Notes: generated from the letters alone by a model not told the origin. Positions 23,375 to 32,742 are shown, counted from the stretch's first letter. The stretch: 64,000 nt of DNA from Methylobacterium sp. Leaf125 (GCF_001423085.1 NZ_LMNU01000008.1:1-64000), one strand, 5' to 3'. Made by a program: numbers and translations.

Positions 23375-25450
23375 ATGAGCGGAGCAGAGACCAAGCCGAA
23401 CGCGGCCCCGAGCGAGCTCGACAAGCTCAGCATCGACACGCTTCGGACGCTCGCGATCGACGCGGTGCAGAAGGCCAATTCCGGTCATGCCGGCGCCCCG
23501 ATGGCCCTGGCACCGGTGGCCTACACCCTCTGGAACCACTACCTGCGCTATGACCCGGCGCACCCGCACTGGCCCAACCGCGACCGCTTCGTCCTCTCGG
23601 CCGGCCACGCCTCGATGCTGCTCTACGGCCTGATCCATCTCGCGGGCGTGACCGAGAAGGACGGCGGGAACGCCCCGGCCCTCACCATCGACGACCTCAA
23701 GAACTTCCGCCAGCTCGACAGCCGGACCCCCGGCCACCCCGAATATCACTTCACCACCGGCGTCGAGACCACCACCGGCCCCCTTGGCCAGGGTGTGGCG
23801 AACTCCGTCGGCATGGCGATGGGGGGGCGGTTCCTCGGCGAGCGCCTGAATCGGCCCGATCTGCCGCTGTTCGACTACAACGTCTACGCCATCTGCTCGG
23901 ACGGAGACCTGATGGAGGGGGTCGCCGCAGAAGCCGCTTCCATCGCCGGGCACCTGCGCCTGTCGAACCTGTGCTGGATCTACGACAACAACACCATCAC
24001 GATCGAGGGCCACACCGAACTCGCCTTCTCCGAGGAGGTTGCGGCCCGCTTCCTCGCCTATGGCTGGCAGGTCCTGCGCGTGGCCGACGCCAACGACGTC
24101 CATGCGGTCTCGTCCGCCCTGGAGACCTTCCTCCAATCCAGCGACCGACCGACGCTGATCGTCGTCAACTCGATCATCGGTTACGGCGCGCCCAAGAAGC
24201 AGAACACCGCCAAGGCCCACTCGGACCCGCTCGGCGAGGACGAGGTCAAGGGCGCCAAGCGCGCCTATGGCTGGCCGGAGGACGCGCAGTTCCTGGTGCC
24301 CGACGGGGTCTACGACACCTTCCGCAACGGCATCGGCAAGCGGGGTGCCGAGCTCTACGCCACCTGGGAGGGCTTCTTCCACGAGGCCAAGGCCGCGGAC
24401 CCGGTGCACGCCGAGGAACTCGATGCCTATCTCGAGGGCCGGTTGCCGGCCGGCTGGGACAAGGACATCCCGGTCTTCGACGCGGACGCCAAGGGTCTCG
24501 CCACCCGCGAGTCCTCCGGGAAAGTGCTGAATGCCATCGCGCAGCACGTGCCGTTCATGCTCGGCGGCTCGGCCGACCTCGCGCCGTCCAACAAGACCAA
24601 TCTCACCTTCGAGGGGGCCGGCTCTCTGACACCCTTCGAGCCCGGTGGTCGCAACATCCACTTCGGCGTGCGCGAGCACGCGATGGGCTCGATCGTGAAC
24701 GGCCTCGGCCTCGTGGGCCTGCGCGCTTACGGCGCCACCTTCCTGGTCTTCGCCGACTACATGCGTCCGCCGATCCGCCTTGCAGCATTGATGGAGGTGC
24801 CGGTCTTCCACGTCTTTACGCACGATTCGATCGGTGTCGGCGAGGATGGTCCCACCCACCAGCCGGTCGAGCAGCTGCTGACGCTGCGGGCGATCCCGGG
24901 CCTCGTGACCCTGCGCCCGGCGGATGCCAACGAGGTTGCGGAGGCCTATCGGGTCATCATGAGTCTGAAGGACCAGCCGGCGGTGCTGGCGCTCAGCCGC
25001 CAGCCGCTCCCGACCCTGGATCGGTCGAAGTATGCTGCCGCCTCCGGCACCGCCAAGGGTGCCTACGTGCTCGCCGATTGCGCGGGAACCCCGGAGGTCA
25101 TCTTCATCGGTACGGGCTCGGAGGTGCAGCTCTGCGTCTCGGCCTACGAGGCCCTGACGGCCGAGGGCGTCAAGGCCCGCGTCGTCTCGATGCCGTCCTG
25201 GGACCTCTTCGAGCGGCAGGATGAAGGCTATCGCAACAGTGTACTCATCCCCGAGGTGCTGGCCCGCGTCGCCGTCGAGCAGGGCTCGGTGATCGGCTGG
25301 GACCGCTACGCGGGTTCGGCGGGCACGATCATCGGCATGCACACCTTCGGCTCCTCGGCGCCGCTCAAGGACCTGCAGACGAAGTTCGGCTTCACCCCCG
25401 AGAAGGTGCTCCAAGCAGCGCGCGATCAGATCGCCCGGCACAGGGAATAG
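23375..25450 (+). CDS. tkt: Transketolase
   Basis: A 691-residue thiamine diphosphate enzyme moving two-carbon units between sugar phosphates. The N-terminal half carries DRFVLSAGHASMLLYGLIHL (substrate His) and the ThDP/Mg motif GDGDLMEGVAAEAASIAGH followed by YDNNTITIEG. The central Pyr domain has FGVREHAMGSIVNGLGL with the catalytic Glu, and the phosphate-binding HDSIGVGEDGPTHQPVEQL. Length is normal. It lies 51 bp after the GH15 gene and before the transaldolase/isomerase fusion, giving a sugar-phosphate rearrangement cluster. AAGGACGACGAGAG upstream provides a binding site for ribosomes. Confidence 0.95.
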   Translation: MSGAETKPNAAPSELDKLSIDTLRTLAIDAVQKANSGHAGAPMALAPVAYTLWNHYLRYDPAHPHWPNRDRFVLSAGHASMLLYGLIHLAGVTEKDGGNAPALTIDDLKNFRQLDSRTPGHPEYHFTTGVETTTGPLGQGVANSVGMAMGGRFLGERLNRPDLPLFDYNVYAICSDGDLMEGVAAEAASIAGHLRLSNLCWIYDNNTITIEGHTELAFSEEVAARFLAYGWQVLRVADANDVHAVSSALETFLQSSDRPTLIVVNSIIGYGAPKKQNTAKAHSDPLGEDEVKGAKRAYGWPEDAQFLVPDGVYDTFRNGIGKRGAELYATWEGFFHEAKAADPVHAEELDAYLEGRLPAGWDKDIPVFDADAKGLATRESSGKVLNAIAQHVPFMLGGSADLAPSNKTNLTFEGAGSLTPFEPGGRNIHFGVREHAMGSIVNGLGLVGLRAYGATFLVFADYMRPPIRLAALMEVPVFHVFTHDSIGVGEDGPTHQPVEQLLTLRAIPGLVTLRPADANEVAEAYRVIMSLKDQPAVLALSRQPLPTLDRSKYAAASGTAKGAYVLADCAGTPEVIFIGTGSEVQLCVSAYEALTAEGVKARVVSMPSWDLFERQDEGYRNSVLIPEVLARVAVEQGSVIGWDRYAGSAGTIIGMHTFGSSAPLKDLQTKFGFTPEKVLQAARDQIARHRE

Positions 25451-25471
25451 GCTGCGCGACCGCTCTCCCTC

Positions 25472-25502
25472 CTCCGGGGGAGGGCCACCGGCTGGGCCGG
25501 TG
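25472..25502. repeat. Two small inverted repeats between tkt and tal-pgi
   Basis: CCCTCCTCCGGGGGAGGG and CACCGGC-TGG-GCCGGTG lie side by side just after transketolase. Neither is followed by a T-run, so they resemble intergenic palindromic (REP-like) elements or RNA-stabilising hairpins more than a terminator. Confidence 0.4.
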
Positions 25503-25642
25503 CCGCCAGCCGCAGCAGCCGGAGCGTGCCCGGCCACCCTACCCTCCTCTCCTCCCTTTCGTCGGGGGGAGATGTGCATAACCGGTGATGGATGTCGGCG
25601 ACGTGGCTCCCCGCCCGGCGCCCGGACGACGAGGAGTTTCCC

Positions 25643-28465
25643 ATGAACCCGCTCAAGGCTCTCTTCCCCGAACAGGGTCAGGCCGTGTGGCTCGATTTCG
25701 TTGCCCGCGGCTTCGTTGCGCAGGGCAAGCTGAAGGCGTTGGTGGACGAGGACGGCCTGCGCGGCGTCACCTCGAACCCCTCGATCTTCGAAAAGGCCAT
25801 CGGCGGCTCGTCGGAATACGATGACGCCCTAAAATCCGTGATGGACCAAGGCGATGCCCGCGTCATCGACCTCTACGAAGGTTGCGCAGTGGCCGACATC
25901 CAGGCTGCTGCCGACGTGCTGCGTCCGGTCTACGACGGATCCGACGGAGCCGACGGTTACGTCAGCCTGGAGGTCTCGCCCTACCTCGCCCTCGATACCG
26001 AGGAGACCCTCGCTGAGGCCCGCCGCCTCCACAAGATGGTGGCCCGAGACAACCTGATGGTGAAGGTGCCGGCGACGCGCGAGGGTATCCCGGCGATCCA
26101 GGCCCTGACCGCGGACGGCATCAGCATCAACGTCACGCTGCTGTTCTCGGTCGGCACCTACGAGGCGGTGGCCCGCGCCTTCATCGCGGGCTTGGAGGCC
26201 TTCGCGGCCAAAGGCGGTGATGTGTCGAAGGTCGCCAGCGTCGCGAGCTTCTTCATCAGCCGGATCGATGTCGCGGTGGACAAAGCCCTGGACGAGGCCG
26301 GTGGCTTCGACGACCTCAAGGGCAAGGTCGCCATCGCCAATGCCAAGCTCGCCTATCAGCGCTACAGGGCCATCCACGCCGAGCCGCAATGGCAGGCCCT
26401 CGCGCGAAAGGGTGCCAAGGCGCAGCGCCTGCTCTGGGCCTCCACGGGCGTGAAGAACAAGGCCTATTCCGACGTGCTCTACGTCGAGGAACTGATCGGT
26501 CCCGACACCGTCAACACCATGCCGCCGGCCACCATGGACGCGTTCCGCGACCACGGCACCGTCAAGGCTGGCATCGAGAGCGACGTTGCGGGCGCGCAAG
26601 CCGTGATGGCGCGCCTCGCCGAGGCCGGGATCAACATCGAGACGGTCTCCGACACCCTGGTCGACGAGGGCGTGCAGCTCTTCATCGATGCCGCCGACAA
26701 GCTCCTCGGCGCGGTGGCCACCAAGCGCATCGACTTCCTGGGGCCGAAGCTCGACGCTCAGACCCTGGTGCTCGGCGACTCTCTGGGTGCCGTTGCCAAG
26801 AAGGCGGTCGAGGAATGGCGCGCGTCCGGCAAGATCCGTCGACTCTGGGCGCACGACAAGACGGTGTGGAGCGGGTCCGACGAGGACCGCTGGCTCGGCT
26901 GGCTGCGCATCGTCGAGGACGAGCTCGAGCATGTCGCCGACTACGAGGCCTTCGCCGAGGACGTGCGGGCGGGTGGCTTCAGTGACGTTGTCGTACTCGG
27001 AATGGGCGGCTCGAGCCTTGGCCCGGAAGTGCTCGCCGAGACCTACGGCAGCCACGAGGGCTTCCCCCAGCTGAGGATCCTCGACTCCACCGATCCGGAT
27101 CAGGTCCGCGAGACGGAGGCCGCGATCAGCCTGCCGACCACGCTGTTCATCGTCGCGAGCAAGTCGGGCTCGACCCTCGAGCCCAACGTCTTCCGCGACT
27201 ATTTCCTCGGCCGGATGAAGGAGACGGTGGGTGCCGACAAGGCTGGAGCCCACTTCGTCGCCGTCACCGACCCGGGCTCGGCCATGGAAAAAGCCGCCCA
27301 GGCCGATAATTTCCGGAAGATTTTCTACGGTGTGCCGCAGATCGGCGGGCGCTACTCCGTACTCTCGGCCTTCGGCCTCGTGCCGGCGGCGGCCTCGGGC
27401 ATCGACGTGAAGGCCTTCCTCGACACTGCCCGGATCATGGTCCGCTCCTGCGGCCCTGCCGTGCCGCCTGCCCAGAACCCGGGCGTGCTCCTCGGCACCG
27501 CCATGGGAGCGGCGGCGCTGAACGCTGGTCGCGACAAGGTCACGATCATCGCCTCCCCGGGCATCGACACCTTCGGCGCCTGGGCCGAGCAGCTCATCGC
27601 CGAATCCACCGGGAAGGAGGGCAAGGGCCTCATCCCCATCGACGGCGAGCCCGTCGACGTGCCCGCGGTCTACGGCCGTGATCGTTTCTTCGTCTATCTG
27701 CGCCTTGATGGCCGTGCCGATCCCCACCAGGATGAGGCGATGCGCAATCTCGAGCGTGAGGGCCACCCGGTGGCGCATATCACCCTGGCCAACGCGGAAC
27801 AGCTGCCGCAGGAATTCTTCCGCTTCGAGATCGCCACGGCAGTGGCGGGCGCCATGCTCGGTATCAATCCCTTCGACCAGCCCGATGTCGAGGCGAGCAA
27901 GATCGAGACGAAGAAGCTGTTCGACGCGGCCGAGAAGAGTGGCGCCCTGCCGGGCGAGACGCCCCTATTCGCCGACGAGACGATCGCCCTCTACGCAGAT
28001 GCGGCCAATGCCGGCGCCCTACCCCAGGCCACGCGAGGGCTCGAGGGCGCCATCGCCGCCCATCTTGCGCGGGCGAAGGACGGCGACTACGTCGCGCTCC
28101 TCGCCTATGTGGCGCGCAATCCCGGTCATCATGCGATCCTGCAGGAGGCCCGGGTGGCGCTGCGCGATAAGCGCCGCCTCGCAACCTGTCTCGAATTCGG
28201 GCCGCGCTTCCTGCACTCCACTGGCCAGGCCTACAAGGGCGGGCCCGATACCGGCGTGTTCCTGCAGATCACTGCCGATCCTTCGGCGGATCTCGCCATT
28301 CCCGGGCGCAGCCTCGGGTTCGGCACGGTGGTGGCGGCCCAGGCCCGGGGGGATTTCGCGGTCCTGGCCGAGCGCCGGCGCCGGGCCCTGCGCGTCCATA
28401 TCAAGGGCGGTCAGGTCGAGGCCGGCCTGAAGCGTATCGCCGCGGCGATACGCGCTGCGCTCTAG
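25643..28465 (+). CDS. tal-pgi: Bifunctional transaldolase/phosphoglucose isomerase
   Basis: A 940-residue fusion. Residues 1-365 are a transaldolase: GLRGVTSNPSIFEKAI, the Schiff-base Lys in NLMVKVPATREGI, and LLWASTGVKNKAYSDVLYVE. From about 385 it is a phosphoglucose isomerase: VVLGMGGSSLGPEVLAET, VASKSGSTLEPNVFRDY and a long C-terminal part with HSTGQAYKGGP. The ATG at 25643 is preferred over one 51 bp upstream because GAGGAG precedes it and the transaldolase fold starts at once (MNPLKALFPEQGQ). The fusion links the non-oxidative pentose phosphate pathway to glucose 6-phosphate. Confidence 0.93.
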   Translation: MNPLKALFPEQGQAVWLDFVARGFVAQGKLKALVDEDGLRGVTSNPSIFEKAIGGSSEYDDALKSVMDQGDARVIDLYEGCAVADIQAAADVLRPVYDGSDGADGYVSLEVSPYLALDTEETLAEARRLHKMVARDNLMVKVPATREGIPAIQALTADGISINVTLLFSVGTYEAVARAFIAGLEAFAAKGGDVSKVASVASFFISRIDVAVDKALDEAGGFDDLKGKVAIANAKLAYQRYRAIHAEPQWQALARKGAKAQRLLWASTGVKNKAYSDVLYVEELIGPDTVNTMPPATMDAFRDHGTVKAGIESDVAGAQAVMARLAEAGINIETVSDTLVDEGVQLFIDAADKLLGAVATKRIDFLGPKLDAQTLVLGDSLGAVAKKAVEEWRASGKIRRLWAHDKTVWSGSDEDRWLGWLRIVEDELEHVADYEAFAEDVRAGGFSDVVVLGMGGSSLGPEVLAETYGSHEGFPQLRILDSTDPDQVRETEAAISLPTTLFIVASKSGSTLEPNVFRDYFLGRMKETVGADKAGAHFVAVTDPGSAMEKAAQADNFRKIFYGVPQIGGRYSVLSAFGLVPAAASGIDVKAFLDTARIMVRSCGPAVPPAQNPGVLLGTAMGAAALNAGRDKVTIIASPGIDTFGAWAEQLIAESTGKEGKGLIPIDGEPVDVPAVYGRDRFFVYLRLDGRADPHQDEAMRNLEREGHPVAHITLANAEQLPQEFFRFEIATAVAGAMLGINPFDQPDVEASKIETKKLFDAAEKSGALPGETPLFADETIALYADAANAGALPQATRGLEGAIAAHLARAKDGDYVALLAYVARNPGHHAILQEARVALRDKRRLATCLEFGPRFLHSTGQAYKGGPDTGVFLQITADPSADLAIPGRSLGFGTVVAAQARGDFAVLAERRRRALRVHIKGGQVEAGLKRIAAAIRAAL

Positions 28466-28503
28466 CCTCGGCTCCCGGGGACCCCGGCGGGAAACCTAAC
28501 GAA

Positions 28504-28537
28504 CCGTCCGCTTCCGACTGGGAGCGGGCGGCTCTTT
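28504..28537 (+). terminator. Hairpin terminator after tal-pgi
   Basis: CCGTCCGCT (28504-28512) pairs with AGCGGGCGG (28523-28531), nine pairs with one T-G, then CTCTTT. It lies 38 bp after the tal-pgi stop. On the other strand the hairpin is followed by TTCGTT, so it may also end the convergent PAS-LuxR gene. Confidence 0.6.
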
Positions 28538-28574
28538 GCCAAGAGACCTGATCCGGAGCGGCCGCAGCACCGAG

Positions 28575-30032
28575 CTACGACGCGAAGCCGTTGTCCCGTC
28601 CCCAGATGATCGCCTCGCCGCGGCGATGAATGCCGAGCTTGCGATAGAGCGCGGCCGCGTGGTTGCGCACCGTGTTGGGGGTCAACCCTAAGCGCGTGGC
28701 GATGGCGCCGTCGCCGAGGCCCTGACAGATCAGGCGGAGCACCTCGCCCTCGCGGCGGGTGAGATCGGGCCTGATCGGTGCGGGCTCCGACGAACTCGGA
28801 TGACGCAGGCTGCCGAGCTTGTCGATCAGGCCGCGGCTGAACCATGAGGTGTCGGCCATCACGGTCTCGATCGCGTCGAACAAGTCGCGCTCGGAGCGCT
28901 TGCGATCGCTGATGTCCTGCAGCACCGCGAGCAGACAGGGTTCGTCGCCGATGGTGACGCTCTCGGCCGAGACCAGGCAGTCGAGATCGACCCCCTCCCG
29001 GCTCCGCAGGCAGGCCTCGAAGCCGAGAACACTGCCTTGCGCGGCAAGGTCATGTCCGAAGCGCTCGCGCTGAGCGGCGTTGGCCCAAAGGCCGATCGCG
29101 TCGAGTTCGTGTCCCAGCACGGCGTCCTCCGCATGACCGAAGGTCCGTGTAAAGGCATGGTTGATCCCGATCAGGGCGAGGCCATCGGCCCGACACAGCA
29201 GAGTCGGCACGGGCGTGAGGCGGAATGCGGTGGCGAAGCGCTCCTCGCTGTGGCGCAGGGCCGTCTCCGCCTTCTTGCGCAATTCGAGATCGGCGAAGGT
29301 GAAGAGCATGCAGGGCTCGTCGCCCATGTCGATGGGTTGGCCTGCCACGATGACGAAGCGGGTCCCACCGTTGGGCAGACGCAGGCAGGCCTCCATCTGC
29401 GGAATCGTCTCGCCCGCGTTGAGGCGTGCGATGGCCAAGTCCCGGCTGCGGGCGTCGTTGAGCACGTCGACCTCGTAGACGCTGCGCCCGATGATGTCCG
29501 CGCTGCGATAGCCCGTCATTTCCAGGAAGCCGAGATTGACCTTCACGTGGCGCAGGTCCGATAGCCGGCAGATCACGGCCGGTGCCGGGTTGGCGCTGAA
29601 CGTCTTTTCGAAGCGTTCCTCGGCCTGGAATTGCGACGTGACGTCCGCAAGGATCAGCACGAGGCAATCGGGCTGGCCCGCCGCATCCCGGATGATGAGG
29701 CTGCGGATGCGCTGCATCACATCGAAATCCGGCCTGTCCGTTCGTCGGACATTGACGATGACCTCATCGAAGGTCTCGCCGGCCAGAACGCGCTCGATCG
29801 GGGTGCGCGTGATGACGTGGTTGTTGCGGTAGCGCAGGACGAAGGTCTCGCGAAAGGCCGAGACCGTTCCGCCCAGTTCGGCGAGATCGGCCGCTCCGTG
29901 CATCGCGAGGGCCGCCGCGTTGGCCCAGGTGATATGCTGATCGGGCTCGATGAGAATTACGCCCTCGGAAAGCCCGGCGATGATTTGGTGCAGCTGGGAA
30001 CGGTCGACGCCCGTCGTCAAGGGTTTTGGCAT
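28575..30032 (-). CDS. Triple-PAS LuxR-type transcriptional regulator
   Basis: A 485-residue soluble regulator. Three PAS domains lie at about 10-125, 135-255 and 265-395; the second and third contain recognisable PAS pieces (VNLGFLEMTGYRSADIIGRS, INHAFTRTFGHAEDAVLGHE). A LuxR/FixJ helix-turn-helix occupies about 418-480 (LTRREGEVLRLICQGLGDGA, TPNTVRNHAAALYRKLGI). There is no kinase domain, so the PAS array probably senses a small molecule, redox state or light directly. It is divergent from the exported formamidase gene with 193 bp between them, so that gene is a natural target; this is inference from position. Confidence 0.85.
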   Translation of the reverse strand: MPKPLTTGVDRSQLHQIIAGLSEGVILIEPDQHITWANAAALAMHGAADLAELGGTVSAFRETFVLRYRNNHVITRTPIERVLAGETFDEVIVNVRRTDRPDFDVMQRIRSLIIRDAAGQPDCLVLILADVTSQFQAEERFEKTFSANPAPAVICRLSDLRHVKVNLGFLEMTGYRSADIIGRSVYEVDVLNDARSRDLAIARLNAGETIPQMEACLRLPNGGTRFVIVAGQPIDMGDEPCMLFTFADLELRKKAETALRHSEERFATAFRLTPVPTLLCRADGLALIGINHAFTRTFGHAEDAVLGHELDAIGLWANAAQRERFGHDLAAQGSVLGFEACLRSREGVDLDCLVSAESVTIGDEPCLLAVLQDISDRKRSERDLFDAIETVMADTSWFSRGLIDKLGSLRHPSSSEPAPIRPDLTRREGEVLRLICQGLGDGAIATRLGLTPNTVRNHAAALYRKLGIHRRGEAIIWGRDNGFAS

Positions 30033-30170
30033 CCTGTGTACAGAAGCAGCGCCGGCACTGGAGAGAACGCCCGGGTGCGTCGGCGCTCCTCACGCAAACG
30101 AAGCCGTTCGCTCGAGGAACAAACGCAGGAGCGTCCGACTCGTTGCCGAAATGTCCCGGCCCCGGAAGCG

Positions 30171-30186
30171 TGGCCGCTGCTTTGCA
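30171..30186 (+). promoter_or_regulatory. Candidate sigma-54 promoter of the formamidase gene
   Basis: TGGCCGCTGCTTTGCA has TGGC and TTGCA intact with exact -24/-12 spacing. Transcription would begin near 30198, about 28 bases before the start codon. A 10-bp palindrome, TTGCATGCAA (30182-30191), overlaps the -12 element and could be a regulator site. Confidence 0.6.
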
Positions 30187-30225
30187 TGCAATATTCCTGC
30201 TGAATGGGTTAGGCGGGAGATCGCG

Positions 30226-31671
30226 ATGTGCCAAGGTGACGATCCGGGTTGTAGCCACTTTACGGAGCATCGGCGGCGCCTGCTCGGCGACCTCGAACCG
30301 GAGCGGCGCGCCTTCCTGAAGAGCGGGTTCGTTGCCTCGGGTGGTGCTGCGGCTCTGATGGCCGGTGGCCTCACGTTGCCTGGTGCGGCCCTTGCCCAGA
30401 CGAGCGCACAGCATGGTCCGAAGCGGACGGCGCATTACCACCTGCCGGCCACGGCCGAGACTGTGCATTGGGGCTATTTCAGCCGCAGCCTGAAACCGCA
30501 GGTCGAGATTGACTCCGGCGACTACGTCACCATCGAGACCCTGACGCACCACGCCAACGACGATGCCGAGCGCATGGTGACCGGCGATCCCGGCGCGGAG
30601 AGCGTCTTTCTGTGGACCAAGGAGAAGAAGGGCGTCGCTCGGCGCGGGGCCGGGCCGGAGGACACCAAATTCGGACCCGGGGGCGGCCTCGGCGTGCATA
30701 TCTGTACCGGCCCGGTGGCGATCCGCGGAGCCGAGCCCGGCGATGTCCTCGAGGTCCGCATCCTGGACGTGATGCCCCGCCCCTCGGCCAACCCCACCTT
30801 CAAGGGCCGCACCTTCGGCAGCAATGCCGCCGCGAACTGGGGTTACCACTACAAGGACATGATCACCGGAGATCGACCCCGCGAGGTCGTGACGATCTAC
30901 GAGGTCGATGCCACCGGCGCGCGCGACTGGGCACAGGCGGTCTACAGCTTTCGCTGGCCGGGCGTGACGGACCCGTCCGGTGTCGACCACCCTACCATCG
31001 ATTATCCAGGCCTGCCGGTGGATCACACCCGCACGAAGCGCAACTTCGATGTGCTCAAGGGCTTCCGCGTGCCGATCCGACCGCATTTCGGCACGATGGG
31101 CTTGGCACCCAAGGAAGCCGAGATGGTGAACTCGATTCCGCCGAGCTACACCGGTGGCAACATCGACAACTGGCGCATCGGCAAGGGCGCGACCCTCTAC
31201 TATCCTGTCGCAGTGCCGGGTGCCCTTTTCTCGGTGGGCGACCCCCATGCGAGCCAGGGCGATTCCGAACTCTGCGGCACTGCCATCGAGTGCTCGCTCA
31301 CCGGCACCTTCCAGTTCATCCTGCACAAGAAGGCGGATCTTCCCGGTACGGCTCTCGAGACCCTCGATTTTCCGATGATCGAGACGGCCGACGATTGGGT
31401 GCTCTCAGGCTTCAGCTACCCGAACTATCTGGCCGATCTCGGGCCCGACGCACAGAACGCGATTTTCGCCAGATCTTCCATCGACCTCGCCATGCGGGAT
31501 GCATTCCGCAAGATGCGTCAGTTCCTGATGCACGGACACGGACTGACCGAGGACGAAGCGATCTCCCTCATGTCCGTCGCGGTGGATTTCGGCATCACCC
31601 AGGTGGTGGATGGGAATTGGGGCGTCCACGCCATCGTGAAGAAATCGATCTTCCCAGTGCGCGCGACCTGA
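30226..31671 (+). CDS. Tat-exported acetamidase/formamidase family amidohydrolase
   Basis: A 481-residue FmdA/AmdA-family enzyme predicted to hydrolyse formamide or short amides to the acid and ammonia. The start at 30226 has GGCGGGAGA upstream and is followed by a Tat signal: ERRAFLKSG at 26-34, a hydrophobic stretch and an Ala-x-Ala site near 57. Export is unusual, since characterised formamidases are cytoplasmic. Family motifs include GPVAIRGAEPGDVLEVRILD, PHFGTMGLAPKEAE and VGDPHASQGDSELCGTAIE. A sigma-54-type promoter upstream suggests induction on nitrogen starvation, and formate would be useful to a methylotroph. Substrate remains unproven. Confidence 0.85.
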   Translation: MCQGDDPGCSHFTEHRRRLLGDLEPERRAFLKSGFVASGGAAALMAGGLTLPGAALAQTSAQHGPKRTAHYHLPATAETVHWGYFSRSLKPQVEIDSGDYVTIETLTHHANDDAERMVTGDPGAESVFLWTKEKKGVARRGAGPEDTKFGPGGGLGVHICTGPVAIRGAEPGDVLEVRILDVMPRPSANPTFKGRTFGSNAAANWGYHYKDMITGDRPREVVTIYEVDATGARDWAQAVYSFRWPGVTDPSGVDHPTIDYPGLPVDHTRTKRNFDVLKGFRVPIRPHFGTMGLAPKEAEMVNSIPPSYTGGNIDNWRIGKGATLYYPVAVPGALFSVGDPHASQGDSELCGTAIECSLTGTFQFILHKKADLPGTALETLDFPMIETADDWVLSGFSYPNYLADLGPDAQNAIFARSSIDLAMRDAFRKMRQFLMHGHGLTEDEAISLMSVAVDFGITQVVDGNWGVHAIVKKSIFPVRAT

Positions 31672-31690
31672 TCCGCGGTTGGCACCCGGG

Positions 31691-32437
31691 TCAGACGCGG
31701 CCGGCGCGCAGCGATAAGGGCCAGCGGATGGTCCTCCGCGCGTCGGGGGCGCCCCAGGTCGCGGCCAGGGTCTCCTGGAAGGCCAGGATCGGCCCCCGGC
31801 CCAGCGCGGTCTCCAGCGCCCGGGCCGCCGACCAGGTCTCCGTGTAGCCAATCAGGTCGGAAAGTCCCCAGGACTGCGTGATGGCGAGTTCCGGCATCGC
31901 GACGGCCGGGAAGGGGAACAGGAGCGTGCGATACCCATCCTCCACATGGCGGCGCTCGGGCGGCCAGTAGGGGCCGAGGGTTTCTCCGTAGAAGCGCTGC
32001 ATCACGGCATCGAGGGCCGCATCATCGATGTGCAGCACCCCGTAGGTGATGAGGGCCAGGATTGCCCCGGGACGCGCGACCCGCCGGACGTCAGCGTAGA
32101 GGGCAGGGAGTTCGAGCCAGTGGGCTGCCTGGGCAACCGTGACGAGGTCGACGCTCGCCGCCGGCAGATTGCTCTGCTCGGCAGGCGCTACGCTGTATAC
32201 GACGCGGGCATGAGGCCTCACATGGGCAATCTGCGCGGCACTCGCGTCGGTGGCGACGACGTGCTCGAACCGATCGGCGAGCAGGACCGAGAGTTGTCCG
32301 GTGCCGCAGGCGCAATCAAGGGCCAAAGCGCGCGCCGGCGCGGCATCCGCGAGCGCATCGACCAGGGCCCCCGGGTAGGTCGGCCGGTGCGCCGCATACC
32401 CGGCCGCCTGGGTCGAAAAATGATCCTTGAAACGCAT
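31691..32437 (-). CDS. Class I SAM-dependent methyltransferase
   Basis: A 248-residue Rossmann methyltransferase. Motif I is LDCACGTGQLSVLLADRF (about 41-58), the acidic motif II is VVATDASAAQI, and the post-I/IV region is DLVTVAQAAHWLELP, as in the TAM/UbiE-like group to which trans-aconitate-type enzymes belong. The N-terminus KDHFSTQAAGYAAHRPTYP is typical of that group. The substrate cannot be deduced. It converges on the formamidase gene with 19 bp between the stops. Confidence 0.85.
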   Translation of the reverse strand: MRFKDHFSTQAAGYAAHRPTYPGALVDALADAAPARALALDCACGTGQLSVLLADRFEHVVATDASAAQIAHVRPHARVVYSVAPAEQSNLPAASVDLVTVAQAAHWLELPALYADVRRVARPGAILALITYGVLHIDDAALDAVMQRFYGETLGPYWPPERRHVEDGYRTLLFPFPAVAMPELAITQSWGLSDLIGYTETWSAARALETALGRGPILAFQETLAATWGAPDARRTIRWPLSLRAGRV

Positions 32438-32742
32438 CGGCGCTGCCAGGCCGTTCCTGCTTGAGGGGCCGCCCCGATCCGCCGGGGCGCAGGTCCGAGT
32501 CGCGAGCGCCGCGTTTCGAAGCCGAGAATCCTCAACCTGCGACCCGTGAACGCCCGCGGCTGCTCGCCTTCGTCAGGGAAGACCCAGCCGGACACGGAGA
32601 CCCATCATGCGAAGCGGCACCACGGCTATCGCTGCGGCCCCGCATTGAGGCTCTTCCGGCGACCCAATCCCAAGCCTGGACTCGATACCGGGACCGGCGT
32701 CTCGGAGAGGTCGCCCCGAGTTGCCGGCCTCGGTCGCGCACG
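32438..32742. other. Gene-free stretch upstream of the methyltransferase gene
   Basis: About 305 bp separate the methyltransferase start from the stop of the small exported protein. Open frames here encode Arg/Pro-rich strings without family resemblance. I see no terminator with a T-run, no RNA gene and no clear repeat. Confidence 0.5.

Noticed and set aside
21284..25579. Open frame of about 1430 codons on the minus strand over the GH15 and transketolase genes
   Set aside because: It is antisense to two well-supported enzymes and encodes a Gly/His/Arg-rich string with no family motifs; long antisense frames are expected when GC is very high.
25829..27778. Long minus-strand frame within tal-pgi
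   Set aside because: Shadow of the fused enzyme; no motifs and no start context.
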